From Candidatus Defluviilinea proxima (lineage in GTDB: Bacteria; Chloroflexota; Anaerolineae; Anaerolineales; Villigracilaceae), in contig JADKIW010000001.1 in NCBI GenBank assembly GCA_016721115.1, positions 77,501 through 141,500 of the forward strand: 64,000 bases of DNA, given 5' to 3'. Below are positions 35,487 through 44,547 of this stretch, piece after piece; position 1 is the stretch's first letter; every line of letters starts with the position of its first letter. Made by a program: the position numbers and the translations under genes. Under the pieces are notes generated by a model that was not told the DNA's origin, did not search any database, and saw only the letters and a list, made by a program, of their open reading frames with translations.

Positions 35487-35502
35487 TGTGTTTTGTTTCA
35501 CA
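35487..35502 (+). promoter_or_regulatory. CRP/FNR-like palindrome upstream of the second cydA
   Basis: TGTGTTTTGTTTCACA matches TGTGA-N6-TCACA at nine of ten fixed positions, 42 bp before the start codon. Compare 30661-30676. An AT-rich TAATATAG lies just before it, a possible -10. Confidence 0.45.
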
Positions 35503-35543
35503 AATCGATACTAAAAAATTGAGTAACTCCCGTAGAGGTTCTT

Positions 35544-36956
35544 ATGGACGTTGTCACCCTTTCCCGCATTCAGTTCGGCGTAACCACTGCATTTCACTTC
35601 CTTTTCGTTCCCCTAACGCTTGGTTTAGTCTGGTTCGTGGCTATCTTTCAAACCCAATATTATCGTACTGGCGAAGAACGTTTTCGCCGCATGGCAAAAT
35701 TCTGGGGCAAATTATTCCTGGTCAATTTTGGTATGGGCATTGTGACCGGGCTTGTACAGGAGTTCCAGTTTGGCATGAATTGGTCGGAGTATTCCCGTTT
35801 TGTTGGGGATATTTTCGGCGCATTACTTGCCATTGAAACAATGGTTGCCTTCTTTCTTGAATCCGTCTTCATCGGTATCTGGATTTTTGGCGAAGGGCAT
35901 GTCTCCAAAAGAGTCCACCTATTTTCAATTTGGATGGCGGCGATCGGCAGTCTCCTCTCATCCATCTGGATATTGCTCGCCAGTGGATGGATGCACCATC
36001 CTGTTGGCTATATAATCAATCCTGTAACAGGTAATGCACAACTTGTAGATATCGTCGCACTTCTCACCAATCCTAAAGGCTGGTTGCTGTTTCGTCATGC
36101 CTTTTCCGCAGGATTGGCAACCGCCGCTTTCTTCCTGCTGGGCGTAAGTTCCTGGTACATCATGCGAAAAAAGGAATTGGATGTCTTCAAGCCATCCTTC
36201 GCTACAGGTGCAGTTGTCGGATTAATCGCTTCGTTCTTATTGTTGATGACTGGTCACGAACAAGGCCAGGAAATGCGCCTTTATCAACCCATGAAACTTG
36301 CCGCAATTGAAGCCATTTGGGAAACTGAACAACCCGCCTCGTTCTCTTTTCTCACCATCGGTGACCTGACAGGCAAACAGGAAATCTGGTCGATCCGAAT
36401 CCCCTACCTGATGAGCTTTCTTGCCTGCAATAACTTCGATTGCAAGATCCAAGGCGTCAATGAACTGCAGGCTGAATATGAAGCACTCTATGGTCCAAAT
36501 GACTACATCCCTTTGATGGTTGCTACTTACTGGTCATTTCGTACGATGTTTGCCATGGGGTTTGTCATGCTGTTCACATCCGCATTCGCCGTTCTGGTGG
36601 TAGCACGAAATTGGTCACCTAAACTTGTAAAATGGCTAAAGTGGATGCCTTACACTATTCCTCTGCCTTTCATTGCGGGTGTGGCAGGTTGGGTCACCAC
36701 CGAAATGGGACGCCAACCGTGGATCGTGCAAGGGTTGCTCACCACTGCCCAAGCCATTTCACCGAATCTCACCGTTACAAATGTCACCATCAGCCTGGTA
36801 GGTTTCACCTTGCTCTATGGCGCACTTGCTGTTGTAATGGTTCAGTTGATATACAAGTTTGCACGTCAGGGAACGGAAGCAGCGTTGACCAAATCTGTAG
36901 ATGTGGAAGAACCCGTCAGCACAGACGCCATCATTTTTGTCGGCGCACAGGATTAA
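35544..36956 (+). CDS. Second cytochrome bd subunit I (orphan CydA paralogue)
   Basis: 470 aa, colinear with the first CydA over most of its length without gaps. It keeps H18, H185, M335, E98, E106, K251, E256 and GRQPW. There is no cydB partner next to it; the next gene is cydDC. It could share the upstream CydB, or act like the CydAA' oxidases in which a CydA paralogue replaces CydB. Its own promoter region has a CRP/FNR-like palindrome. All heme ligands kept, so it is not obviously degenerate. Confidence 0.9.
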   Translation: MDVVTLSRIQFGVTTAFHFLFVPLTLGLVWFVAIFQTQYYRTGEERFRRMAKFWGKLFLVNFGMGIVTGLVQEFQFGMNWSEYSRFVGDIFGALLAIETMVAFFLESVFIGIWIFGEGHVSKRVHLFSIWMAAIGSLLSSIWILLASGWMHHPVGYIINPVTGNAQLVDIVALLTNPKGWLLFRHAFSAGLATAAFFLLGVSSWYIMRKKELDVFKPSFATGAVVGLIASFLLLMTGHEQGQEMRLYQPMKLAAIEAIWETEQPASFSFLTIGDLTGKQEIWSIRIPYLMSFLACNNFDCKIQGVNELQAEYEALYGPNDYIPLMVATYWSFRTMFAMGFVMLFTSAFAVLVVARNWSPKLVKWLKWMPYTIPLPFIAGVAGWVTTEMGRQPWIVQGLLTTAQAISPNLTVTNVTISLVGFTLLYGALAVVMVQLIYKFARQGTEAALTKSVDVEEPVSTDAIIFVGAQD

Positions 36957-36958
36957 TT

Positions 36959-37002
36959 GAATGGAAAGTTGGAGGATAATCATGGTTTCCAGCTTTCCAT
37001 TC
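36959..37002. repeat. Inverted repeat between cydA2 and cydDC
   Basis: GAATGGAAAGTTGGA (36959-36973) and TCCAGCTTTCCATTC (36988-37002) pair with one mismatch over a 14-nt loop. No T run. Likely a mobile-type palindrome or attenuator. Confidence 0.6.
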
Positions 37003-37040
37003 TCATTTGCAAGTTTCATATATTCAATTAAACTTCATAC

Positions 37041-40000
37041 ATGCACCGCAGACTTCTAACTCTCACCCGCGACACCCGTCTCCCCCTCCTCCTCACGGTT
37101 CTTTCTGGACTTTTAGCTGGTCTGTTGACGATAGGCCAGGCCTACCTCGTCAGCAGTACCGTCAATGGCGTCTTCCTTGAGGGACAAACCCTCGCGCAAG
37201 TTTTTCATTGGCTTCGTCTGATTCTCTTCGTCATCGCAGGGCGAGCCTTGCTTACCTGGGTCAACGAAGTGAGTGCCAACGCCGTCGCCGTAAAAATAAA
37301 AACGGACTTACGCGAACGGCTCTTCAACCATATCCTCAACCTCGGTCCCGCCTACACACGTGGACAACGCACAGGTGAATTGACTACAGCCGCAATTGAA
37401 GGCATTGAAGCGCTGGACGCGTATTACAGTCAATACCTGCCTCAACTCGTTATCACTACTCTTGTCCCCATCAGCATCCTGATCTTCGTCTTCCCCATGG
37501 ATTTACTTTCGGGGTTCGTCCTGCTTATTACCGCTCCATTGATCCCCTTTTTCATGATTATGATCGGTAAAGGCGCAGAGATCGTCACCAAACGACAATA
37601 TGAAACCCTCTCGCGTTTGTCTGCTCACTTCCTCGATAGCCTACAAGGACTGACCACCCTCAAACTCTTTGGTCGTTCCAAGTCACACGCCAAGAATATC
37701 GAGAAAACCAGCAACCAATTCCGTGACCGAACGCTCGATGTTCTACGCATCACATTTCTCTCTGCACTCGTCCTGGAACTACTCGCTACCCTCAGCACTG
37801 CTGTCATTGCCGTTGAAATCGGCTTCCGCTTGCTGTATGCCAAAATGGAATTCCGCGAAGCCTTCTTCCTACTCATTCTTGCACCCGAGTTCTACATGCC
37901 CTTACGCATGCTCGGCGCCCGCTTCCACGCAGGCATGTCAGGGACAACTGCGGCAAAGAAGATATTTGAAATTCTCGATATAGAGACTAGTGAGCAGAGA
38001 GTAGAGAGTAGTGAACCAACATCATCATCTTCACTATTCTCTACTCTCCAATTATCTAATCTCTCTTACACATACCCCGACGAATCCACCCCTGCCCTCG
38101 AAAACATCAACCTTGAAATAAAAACAGGCCAGCACATCGCCCTTGTTGGTAAAACGGGCGCAGGCAAATCAACACTCGTGAATTTGCTGTTGGGTTTTAT
38201 TCAGCCATCTTCAGGTACTATAAAAGTAGACACGTACACAAGTAAACAAGTAGATGTAGAACCTATTCATCATTCATCATTCATCATTCATCCTTTGATC
38301 GCCTGGGTTCCCCAATCCCCTCACCTCTTCCACGACACCCTTGCCGCCAATATCCGTCTCGGCAAACCCGATGCCACTCACGAAGAAGTGGTTGAAGCCG
38401 CCAAAGCCGCGCATTTGCATGAGTTCATCGAAACGCTTCCCGACAAATACGAGACCATCATCGGCGAGAGCGGAGCACGTCTCAGTGGCGGACAAGCCCA
38501 ACGTCTCGCCCTCGCTCGCGCCTTTCTCAAGAATTCCCCCATCCTTATTCTCGACGAACCCACCTCCAGCCTCGACCCTGAAACCGAATCCCTGCTCGAG
38601 GAATCTACTCGTCGCCTCATGCAGGGTAAAACAGTTATCACCATCGCCCACCGCATAAGCACCATCTTCAAAGCCGATACCATCATCGTCCTCGAAGGAG
38701 GTCGCATTATCGAGCAAGGCACACATGATAAGCTTATTAAACAAAATGGCATGTATGCTGAGATGGTCAAAACATATCAGGTTGAAAGACACGAGTCGAA
38801 TGTCGAAAGTCAAACATCCAATATCGAACAAGGCCTTCAACCTTCGACCTTTGATGTTCAGTCAATTCCTAATCCGCAAATACCAATCGTCAGTCGCCAG
38901 TTATCAATCCTAAATCGCTTGCTCTCCTTCCTCAACGGCTCTTGGAACTGGGTTGCATTCTCCATCCTCCTCAGCGCCCTCACCATTGGCTCCAGCGTTG
39001 CACTTATCGGCACATCGGCATGGCTCATCTCCACCGCCGCGCTTCATCCGTCCATCGCCGATCTCGGCGTATCCGTTGTCGGTGTGCGTTTCTTCGGCAT
39101 CACACGCGGCATCTTCCGTTATCTTGAACGTCTCGTTTCTCATAACGTCACATTTCGTTTGCTTGCCAAACTTCGTGTTTGGTTCTATGAAAAGCTTGAA
39201 CCCCTCGCTCCTGCCCGCTTGATGGAATACAAAAGCGGAGACTTGCTAGCCCGCGTCATCGGTGATGTAGAAACTTTGGAAAATTTCTACGTCCGTGTGG
39301 TCTCGCCCTCATTGACTGCCATCGTCATTATGATCGGCGTATCCATCTTCTTCGCCTCTTTCTACCCGACAATTGCTTTTGTCCTCATTCTCTTTTTCCT
39401 TACTTTAGGTTTGATCCTGCCACTCCTCGCTCAAATCTTTAGCCGTGACCCCGGGCAACGACTCATCGCCCAACGCGCCGACATCCAATCCCAACTCGTG
39501 GATGGGATTCAAGGTCTTGCTGATTTGCTCGCTTTTGGTCGTGGTGCTGATCGAGCAAATCAAATTGCATCCACTGGCAAGCAATACGGAACATCACAAA
39601 AGCAAATGGCTCGTATCAGTGCAGTCCACTCGGCATTGGGGACACTACTTACTAACCTGGGTTTATGGCTGGTCTTGTTCCTCGTCATTCCACAGGTCAC
39701 AGCAGGAAACATCAAAGGCGTGATGCTCGGGACCTTTGCCTTGATGACCTTCGCCTCGTTCGAAGCGGTCAATCCTCTCCCCCTCGCCGCACAAATGTGG
39801 AACTCGTCCCGTGAAGCCGCGAGGAGATTGTTTGAAGTTGTAGATGCGGAACCCGTTGTCAGTGATCGAGTTATCAGTGAACAGTTACCAATTACAAATT
39901 ACCAATTACAAATTACCAATTTAACTTTTGCCTATCCAAACCAATCCGTTCCCGCATTACAAGACGTATCCTTCACCATACCCGAAGGAAAATCCATCGC

Positions 40001-40646
40001 TATCGTTGGCCCAAGCGGAGCAGGGAAAAGCACGATCGCAAATTTATTATTCCGCTTCTGGGAGTATGAGACTGGAGAGATCCGATTGGGCGGAGAGTCG
40101 CTCAAATCGCTGAATCAGGATGAAGTCCGAAAGAGATGCGCGCTCGTCTCGCAGAACAGTTATTTCTTCAACACATCCATCCATGAGAATTTGCGTTTGG
40201 CACGTCCGAAAGTCACACAAGAGGAAATGGAAGCTGTAGCGAAGGCGGCACAGATCCATGAGTTCATTGCGGGGCTTCCTAAAGGCTACGAAACTTTTAT
40301 TGGAGAACAGGGTTTACGATTGTCAGGCGGCGAACGTCAGCGATTGGGAATTACGCGGGCCTTGTTGAAAGATGCACCGATCTTGATCTTCGACGAACCT
40401 ACTGCAAACCTCGACCCGATCACTGAAAAACAGGTGCTTGATGTTTTGTTTGGTATCATGAAAAACAAAACGTCGCTTCTCATCACACATCGGCTGGTAG
40501 GGCTTGAGAATATGGACGAGATCATTGTGATGGATAAAGGCAAAATCACAGAGCGTGGCAGGCATAATGAACTGTTGAACAACGATGGCATTTATCGTCG
40601 TCTTTGGGATTTGCAGAACAAAATGTTGTATGATATGGGAAAGTAG
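37041..40646 (+). CDS. cydDC: Fused CydD-CydC ABC transporter
   Basis: 1201 aa: CydD half (membrane helices about 15-300, Walker A GKTGAGKST near 368, LSGGQAQR near 483, ILDEPTSSLD) and CydC half (helices about 630-930, Walker A GPSGAGKST near 990, LSGGERQR near 1094, IFDEPTANLD). CydDC exports thiols (glutathione/cysteine in E. coli) and is needed to assemble cytochrome bd, matching its place after cydA2. The fusion is usual in several phyla. Four low-complexity repeat stretches are embedded in frame at residues about 314-337, 395-418, 585-626 and 940-960, all in linkers or loops. Confidence 0.94.
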   Translation: MHRRLLTLTRDTRLPLLLTVLSGLLAGLLTIGQAYLVSSTVNGVFLEGQTLAQVFHWLRLILFVIAGRALLTWVNEVSANAVAVKIKTDLRERLFNHILNLGPAYTRGQRTGELTTAAIEGIEALDAYYSQYLPQLVITTLVPISILIFVFPMDLLSGFVLLITAPLIPFFMIMIGKGAEIVTKRQYETLSRLSAHFLDSLQGLTTLKLFGRSKSHAKNIEKTSNQFRDRTLDVLRITFLSALVLELLATLSTAVIAVEIGFRLLYAKMEFREAFFLLILAPEFYMPLRMLGARFHAGMSGTTAAKKIFEILDIETSEQRVESSEPTSSSSLFSTLQLSNLSYTYPDESTPALENINLEIKTGQHIALVGKTGAGKSTLVNLLLGFIQPSSGTIKVDTYTSKQVDVEPIHHSSFIIHPLIAWVPQSPHLFHDTLAANIRLGKPDATHEEVVEAAKAAHLHEFIETLPDKYETIIGESGARLSGGQAQRLALARAFLKNSPILILDEPTSSLDPETESLLEESTRRLMQGKTVITIAHRISTIFKADTIIVLEGGRIIEQGTHDKLIKQNGMYAEMVKTYQVERHESNVESQTSNIEQGLQPSTFDVQSIPNPQIPIVSRQLSILNRLLSFLNGSWNWVAFSILLSALTIGSSVALIGTSAWLISTAALHPSIADLGVSVVGVRFFGITRGIFRYLERLVSHNVTFRLLAKLRVWFYEKLEPLAPARLMEYKSGDLLARVIGDVETLENFYVRVVSPSLTAIVIMIGVSIFFASFYPTIAFVLILFFLTLGLILPLLAQIFSRDPGQRLIAQRADIQSQLVDGIQGLADLLAFGRGADRANQIASTGKQYGTSQKQMARISAVHSALGTLLTNLGLWLVLFLVIPQVTAGNIKGVMLGTFALMTFASFEAVNPLPLAAQMWNSSREAARRLFEVVDAEPVVSDRVISEQLPITNYQLQITNLTFAYPNQSVPALQDVSFTIPEGKSIAIVGPSGAGKSTIANLLFRFWEYETGEIRLGGESLKSLNQDEVRKRCALVSQNSYFFNTSIHENLRLARPKVTQEEMEAVAKAAQIHEFIAGLPKGYETFIGEQGLRLSGGERQRLGITRALLKDAPILIFDEPTANLDPITEKQVLDVLFGIMKNKTSLLITHRLVGLENMDEIIVMDKGKITERGRHNELLNNDGIYRRLWDLQNKMLYDMGK
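37985..38048 (+). repeat. In-frame heptamer repeat hairpin in cydDC (1)
   Basis: Four-plus 7-mers (GACTAGT, GAGCAGA, GAGTAGA, GAGTAGT) at 37985-38012. The 19 bases at 37997-38015 pair with 38030-38048 with one mismatch. Encodes a Ser/Glu-rich linker before the first nucleotide-binding domain. Confidence 0.8.
38224..38292 (+). repeat. In-frame tandem repeats in cydDC (2)
   Basis: Four 8-mers (AAGTAGAC, ACGTACAC, AAGTAAAC, AAGTAGAT; 38224-38255) followed by four perfect ATTCATC 7-mers (38265-38292). Lies between Walker A and the Q-loop of the first NBD and lengthens that loop by about seven residues relative to the second NBD. Confidence 0.8.
38793..38917 (+). repeat. In-frame heptamer repeat array in cydDC (3)
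   Basis: Five 7-mers GAGTCGA, ATGTCGA, AAGTCAA, ACATCCA, ATATCGA, then inverted-type units CCTTCAA, CCTTCGA, CCTTTGA, then eight more 7-mers with CAATC/CAGTC cores (38862-38917). Encodes the linker joining the CydD and CydC halves. Confidence 0.75.
39859..39919 (+). repeat. In-frame heptamer repeat array in cydDC (4)
   Basis: TCAGTGA-type units (39860-39884) followed by five 7-mers alternating TTACCAA and TTACAAA (39885-39919). Encodes the loop before the second NBD's first strand. Confidence 0.8.
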
Positions 40647-40654
40647 AGCATGTG

Positions 40655-41113
40655 ATGAAATCATTCGAGTTAGATATCTTCATCGATTGCAGGCAGGATA
40701 AAGTGTACGACCATCTTGCAGAGCCGCTTAATTTGATCGGGCTCCAACCACTGCTTACAGAGATCGATGTATTGAAAGAGAAGATAGACGAAAACAATAT
40801 TCGTCTACGTCCCTTTTATACAGTGGAAACTTTTCGCTGGATGGGACTTCCGATATACAAGAACAAGATCTATTCGGTGATCCATTTGACAAAGCCCAGG
40901 GAAGAAATGGAATTCCACGTTTATAGCAAGCCAAATATCGAGATCGTGTTTAAATACCAGTTCAAAAAATCAAATGACAATAGGACGCAGATCACACAGA
41001 CTGTGCATTTTGTAAAAGTAAACAAACTACTAGAAACTTTCGTAGTGGATCAGGCCAAACAGGCTCAACGCGCTCTACTCTCAAATTTGAAAGTTAGATT
41101 GGAAAAACATTAA
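40655..41113 (+). CDS. SRPBCC-family protein
   Basis: 152 aa, paralogous in layout to the protein at 27622: N-terminal KSFELDIFIDCRQDKVYDHL, central beta strands, C-terminal helix. ATG 40655 (a GTG three bases earlier is also possible) only 8 nt after the cydDC stop, so probably in the same transcript. Ligand-binding START-like fold; role unknown. Confidence 0.75.
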   Translation: MKSFELDIFIDCRQDKVYDHLAEPLNLIGLQPLLTEIDVLKEKIDENNIRLRPFYTVETFRWMGLPIYKNKIYSVIHLTKPREEMEFHVYSKPNIEIVFKYQFKKSNDNRTQITQTVHFVKVNKLLETFVVDQAKQAQRALLSNLKVRLEKH

Positions 41114-41118
41114 CATTC

Positions 41119-41147
41119 TTGCACCACCCTCTTGAAGGTGCTATAAT
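41119..41147 (+). promoter_or_regulatory. rho promoter
   Basis: TTGCAC (41119-41124), 17-bp spacer, TATAAT (41142-41147). Gives a leader of about 200 nt before rho, as expected for a gene known to be autoregulated by attenuation in other bacteria. Confidence 0.8.
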
Positions 41148-41281
41148 ACATCCAACTCCCCCCGTTGATTTACAATTTTCCCAAATTACGCAGTCCGTTT
41201 TCAGGGCGACATACCCCACACGGGCGGCGTGCGACAAGAACTTGACAGAACACCCAACTCACCCACCAACAAAATAAGGGA

Positions 41282-41312
41282 CTCCCCCAGCCTGCCTACT
41301 GGCACTGGGGAG
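41282..41312 (+). promoter_or_regulatory. Hairpin in the rho leader
   Basis: CTCCCC (41282-41287) pairs with GGGGAG (41307-41312), with CAG/CTG and GCC/GGC inside, 40 nt before the rho start. Possible attenuation or translation-control structure. Confidence 0.45.
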
Positions 41313-41352
41313 GTTTACATTCCACATCATATTCCAATAAGAAGAGACAAAC

Positions 41353-42630
41353 ATGAAAATACTTGAACTTGAGAACGAACCCCTCTCAAAACTGCGCAGT
41401 ATGGCAAAGAATTTGAATATTCCAAATGCCAACCGCCTGAAGAAAGAGACGCTCGCCATGATGATCCGCGAGGCAGAGGCACAGAGGGAAGGCATTGAAC
41501 TCCGCGGTGGCATTCTGGAGATCATGAGCGAAGGCATCGGCTTCCTGCGAGCCACGAATTATAGAATAAGTGACCAGGATGTTTACGTTTCGCAGGCGCA
41601 GTTAAGGCGACACGATCTCAGAGCAGGCGATCTAGTCATTGGGCAGGTACGCCCTCCACGTGAAAGCGAACGCCACTTTGGATTATTGAAAGTAGAATCG
41701 ATCAATGGGCAGGATATTGAAGAAGCAACCAGACGACCTGTTTTTGAAAATCTCACCCCGATTTTTCCAGACAAACGATTTGACCTAGAAACCGATCACG
41801 ATACACTTGCTCCACGTTTAATTAACTTGATCGCCCCCATTGGGCGCGGACAACGTGGTCTCATTGTTTCACCTCCCAAGGCGGGGAAAACCACCATTCT
41901 CAAGCAAATTGCGAATTCCATTTCAACCAAATATCCTGATGTACATCTGATCGTAGCACTCATCGGTGAACGCCCTGAAGAAGTGACCGATATGGATCGC
42001 TCGGTGGATGCCGAAGTGGTTGCATCCACATTCGACGAACCTGTCACGTCCCACGTCCGCACGGCGGAACTGGCATTAGACCGGGCTAAGAGACTCGTAG
42101 AGATCGGCCGCCACGTGGTAATCTTAATGGACTCGATCACCCGCCTTGCGCGTGCTTACAACCTCGTGGTCAACCCATCAGGACGCACACTATCAGGCGG
42201 TATGGACCCCTCGGCGTTGTATCCGCCCAAGCGTTTCTTCGGTGCGGCACGTAATATCGAGGAAGGCGGTTCGCTTACGATCATCGCAACCTGTCTTGTC
42301 GATACCGGCTCACGTTTGGATGATGTGGTGTACGAAGAGTTCAAAGGCACCGGCAACATGGAATTGCACCTCTCTCGTAAATTACAAGAGCGACGCATTT
42401 ACCCGGCAGTCGATATCGAACGTTCATCCACGCGTCGCGAGGACCTTCTGCTTGGTCCTGATCTATTACAACGTGTCTGGCTGATGCGACGTATGTACAT
42501 CCAAATGACCACCCAACAGCCCCAAGGTGCCGGTATGGATCCATCCACTGCCACAGAAGCAATCGTCACAAGACTCGATAAAGCACGAAATAATCAGGAA
42601 TTCCTTGAAAACCTCGGACGAGATGCTTGA
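41353..42630 (+). CDS. rho: Transcription termination factor Rho
   Basis: 425 aa hexameric RNA-dependent ATPase. N-terminal helix bundle, cold-shock RNA-binding domain (about 50-120; EGIGFLR and DVYVS), Walker A PPKAGKTT (about 175-182), DSITRLARAYN and the LSGGMDPSALYPPKRFFGAARN Q-loop/R-loop region. Standard length without the long insertions seen in Actinobacteria. Confidence 0.97.
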   Translation: MKILELENEPLSKLRSMAKNLNIPNANRLKKETLAMMIREAEAQREGIELRGGILEIMSEGIGFLRATNYRISDQDVYVSQAQLRRHDLRAGDLVIGQVRPPRESERHFGLLKVESINGQDIEEATRRPVFENLTPIFPDKRFDLETDHDTLAPRLINLIAPIGRGQRGLIVSPPKAGKTTILKQIANSISTKYPDVHLIVALIGERPEEVTDMDRSVDAEVVASTFDEPVTSHVRTAELALDRAKRLVEIGRHVVILMDSITRLARAYNLVVNPSGRTLSGGMDPSALYPPKRFFGAARNIEEGGSLTIIATCLVDTGSRLDDVVYEEFKGTGNMELHLSRKLQERRIYPAVDIERSSTRREDLLLGPDLLQRVWLMRRMYIQMTTQQPQGAGMDPSTATEAIVTRLDKARNNQEFLENLGRDA

Positions 42631-42669
42631 AACTAAAAGCGCTGTATAAACGTCAAATATAGAAACCGA

Positions 42670-43725
42670 ATGTCAAAACTTAGTTCATTCTTTAAAAACA
42701 ACCTATTTAACCTTATCAGTTGGGTCGTGACTCTCGTGATCGTAACAGGGATTGTCCTTGGCGCATTCGCGTGGAGGAAATCCACATCGACGCCGCTGGC
42801 TTCTGAGGTTCTGCCTACTGCGGCTCCAGATAAGAAACAGCCCGATGTGCAGATGCCAGTTTTGGGGGCGCCTGAAGCGTCTCTGTTCGTAGGGCGTCAG
42901 ATCCAGCTCAAGACAAATGTCCCTGCAAGTAAACCGCGATATAAGCCTGTTGAATACCGCGTTTCCAGTGGAGATTCGTTATTTGCAATTGCAAAATCCT
43001 ATACGCTTGAGCCTGAGACTATCTTATGGGCCAATTACGATGTTTTGCAGGATGACCCACATAGTCTCAAGCCGGGGCAGGTCTTGAAGGTCCCCCCAGC
43101 AGATGGTATTTATTATCAGTGGAAAGAGAATGACACTCTGGATTCGGTTGCGAAAGAATTCAAAGCAAACGTAGATGATATTTTAAATTACCCAGGCAAC
43201 GATATTGATCTGGCCGACCCCAAAGTGGATTCGGGCTCATGGGTCATGATTCCTGGCGGCCAACGCGAGTTCCAACAATGGCTTGAGCCTACCGTGGCGA
43301 GAGGTGCTTCTGGCACATCATCGACCAGCCAAAATGCCTGTGGTGGTGGTGCAGTAGGCAGTGGCGGGTTTGTTTGGCCTGCTGACAGCCATACTTTATC
43401 CGGCAACGATTTCTGGTCAGGGCATCTTGGTATCGATATCGCCGCAGGAGAGGGCGCACCGGTCTATGCGGCAGATAGCGGCGTAGTGACGGTGGCGGGT
43501 TGGAGCAATTTTGGGTATGGCAACATGATCCAGATTGATCATGGTAATGGCTACTCTACGCTCTATGCCCACTTAAGTTCGATCGGTGTTGGCGTTTGTT
43601 CAAGCGTAAGCGCAGGTCAATGGATCGGTGCAGCGGGTAATACCGGCAATTCACAAGGGGCCCATCTTCACTTCGAAGTCCGTCAAGGTGGCGGGTTCAT
43701 TAATCCATGGTTCGTTTTACCGTAG
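42670..43725 (+). CDS. LysM-M23 peptidoglycan endopeptidase
   Basis: 351 aa. One N-terminal membrane helix (about 15-33), two LysM domains (about 95-142 and 145-195; YRVSSGDSLFAIAKSY opens the first), and a C-terminal M23 domain with HLGIDIA (H-x(3)-D) and HLHFEV. Membrane-anchored or secreted cell-wall hydrolase for growth or division. No RBS stronger than a purine-rich GAAACCGA. Confidence 0.92.
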   Translation: MSKLSSFFKNNLFNLISWVVTLVIVTGIVLGAFAWRKSTSTPLASEVLPTAAPDKKQPDVQMPVLGAPEASLFVGRQIQLKTNVPASKPRYKPVEYRVSSGDSLFAIAKSYTLEPETILWANYDVLQDDPHSLKPGQVLKVPPADGIYYQWKENDTLDSVAKEFKANVDDILNYPGNDIDLADPKVDSGSWVMIPGGQREFQQWLEPTVARGASGTSSTSQNACGGGAVGSGGFVWPADSHTLSGNDFWSGHLGIDIAAGEGAPVYAADSGVVTVAGWSNFGYGNMIQIDHGNGYSTLYAHLSSIGVGVCSSVSAGQWIGAAGNTGNSQGAHLHFEVRQGGGFINPWFVLP

Positions 43726-43744
43726 TCAGGATATTGATCAGTCA

Positions 43745-44524
43745 ATGAACCAACAGGAACTTGAATCCGTTCTTTCCAATCTCAATTTAAGCGCAATCCA
43801 TTACTTTGACTCTGTTGGCTCTACAAACGACGAGGCCCTTGCACTGGCAAGAAAAGGCGCCAAGGACCTTACACTCGTTGTGGCAGACGAACAGACGATG
43901 GGACGTGGCAGGCTGGACCGTCCGTGGTTTACGCCTCCGCAAACGGCTCTCGCTTTTAGTTTGGTCCTACGCCCCACTTATGCAGAGAAGAAACTCCTTT
44001 CCCGTACTGTAGGGCTGGCCGCATTGGCTCTGTCCGATGTTTTGCAAACTCTTAATCTCAATTCGCAGATCAAGTGGCCCAACGATGTCTTGCTGAACGG
44101 ACGAAAGCTGGCAGGCATTTTAATCGAGGCAGTCTGGTTCGAGGATGAAGTGGTCAGCCTTGTGATCGGCATGGGCGTCAACGTTTCAAAAGGTTCCGTC
44201 CCTGCCACTGACATATTGGGATTCCCTGCGATCAGTCTTGAAAGTCTGCTCGGCTATGTACCAGATCGTACGATCCTCCTAAATGGTATTCTCGCCAACA
44301 TTACTGCATTACGCCCAAGCTTGGGGACGGATGAGTTTATGTCGTCGTGGGAGAAAAAGCTTGCTTATTATGGCAGGCAGGTTCGAGTTGAGATGGGAGG
44401 CGAAAAGTCGGTTTCAGGGAAAGTGGTCGGCCTGGAATCCGATGGAAGCTTGAAATTGCTCGGTGATGATGGCAAATCCATTTCAGTACGATTTGGGGAT
44501 GTGCGCCTGCGGTTATTCGCATGA
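43745..44524 (+). CDS. birA: Biotin-[acetyl-CoA-carboxylase] ligase
   Basis: 259 aa. Biotinylates the carboxyl-carrier protein. GRGRLDRPW (53-61) binds biotin and ATP, KWPNDVLLNGRKLAGIL (near 109-125) holds the catalytic Lys region, and a C-terminal SH3-like domain is present. No N-terminal DNA-binding domain, so it is a monofunctional ligase, not a repressor. ATG 43745 is chosen; the frame upstream belongs to the peptidase gene. Confidence 0.95.
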   Translation: MNQQELESVLSNLNLSAIHYFDSVGSTNDEALALARKGAKDLTLVVADEQTMGRGRLDRPWFTPPQTALAFSLVLRPTYAEKKLLSRTVGLAALALSDVLQTLNLNSQIKWPNDVLLNGRKLAGILIEAVWFEDEVVSLVIGMGVNVSKGSVPATDILGFPAISLESLLGYVPDRTILLNGILANITALRPSLGTDEFMSSWEKKLAYYGRQVRVEMGGEKSVSGKVVGLESDGSLKLLGDDGKSISVRFGDVRLRLFA

Positions 44525-44547
44525 TATACTTTGCGTCGAGGTAAGAT

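Noticed and set aside
38224..38292. CRISPR or minisatellite locus
   Set aside because: 7- and 8-nt units without spacers, inside an intact coding frame.
43745..44524. BirA acting as biotin repressor
   Set aside because: No N-terminal DNA-binding domain; the frame starts directly with the ligase domain.
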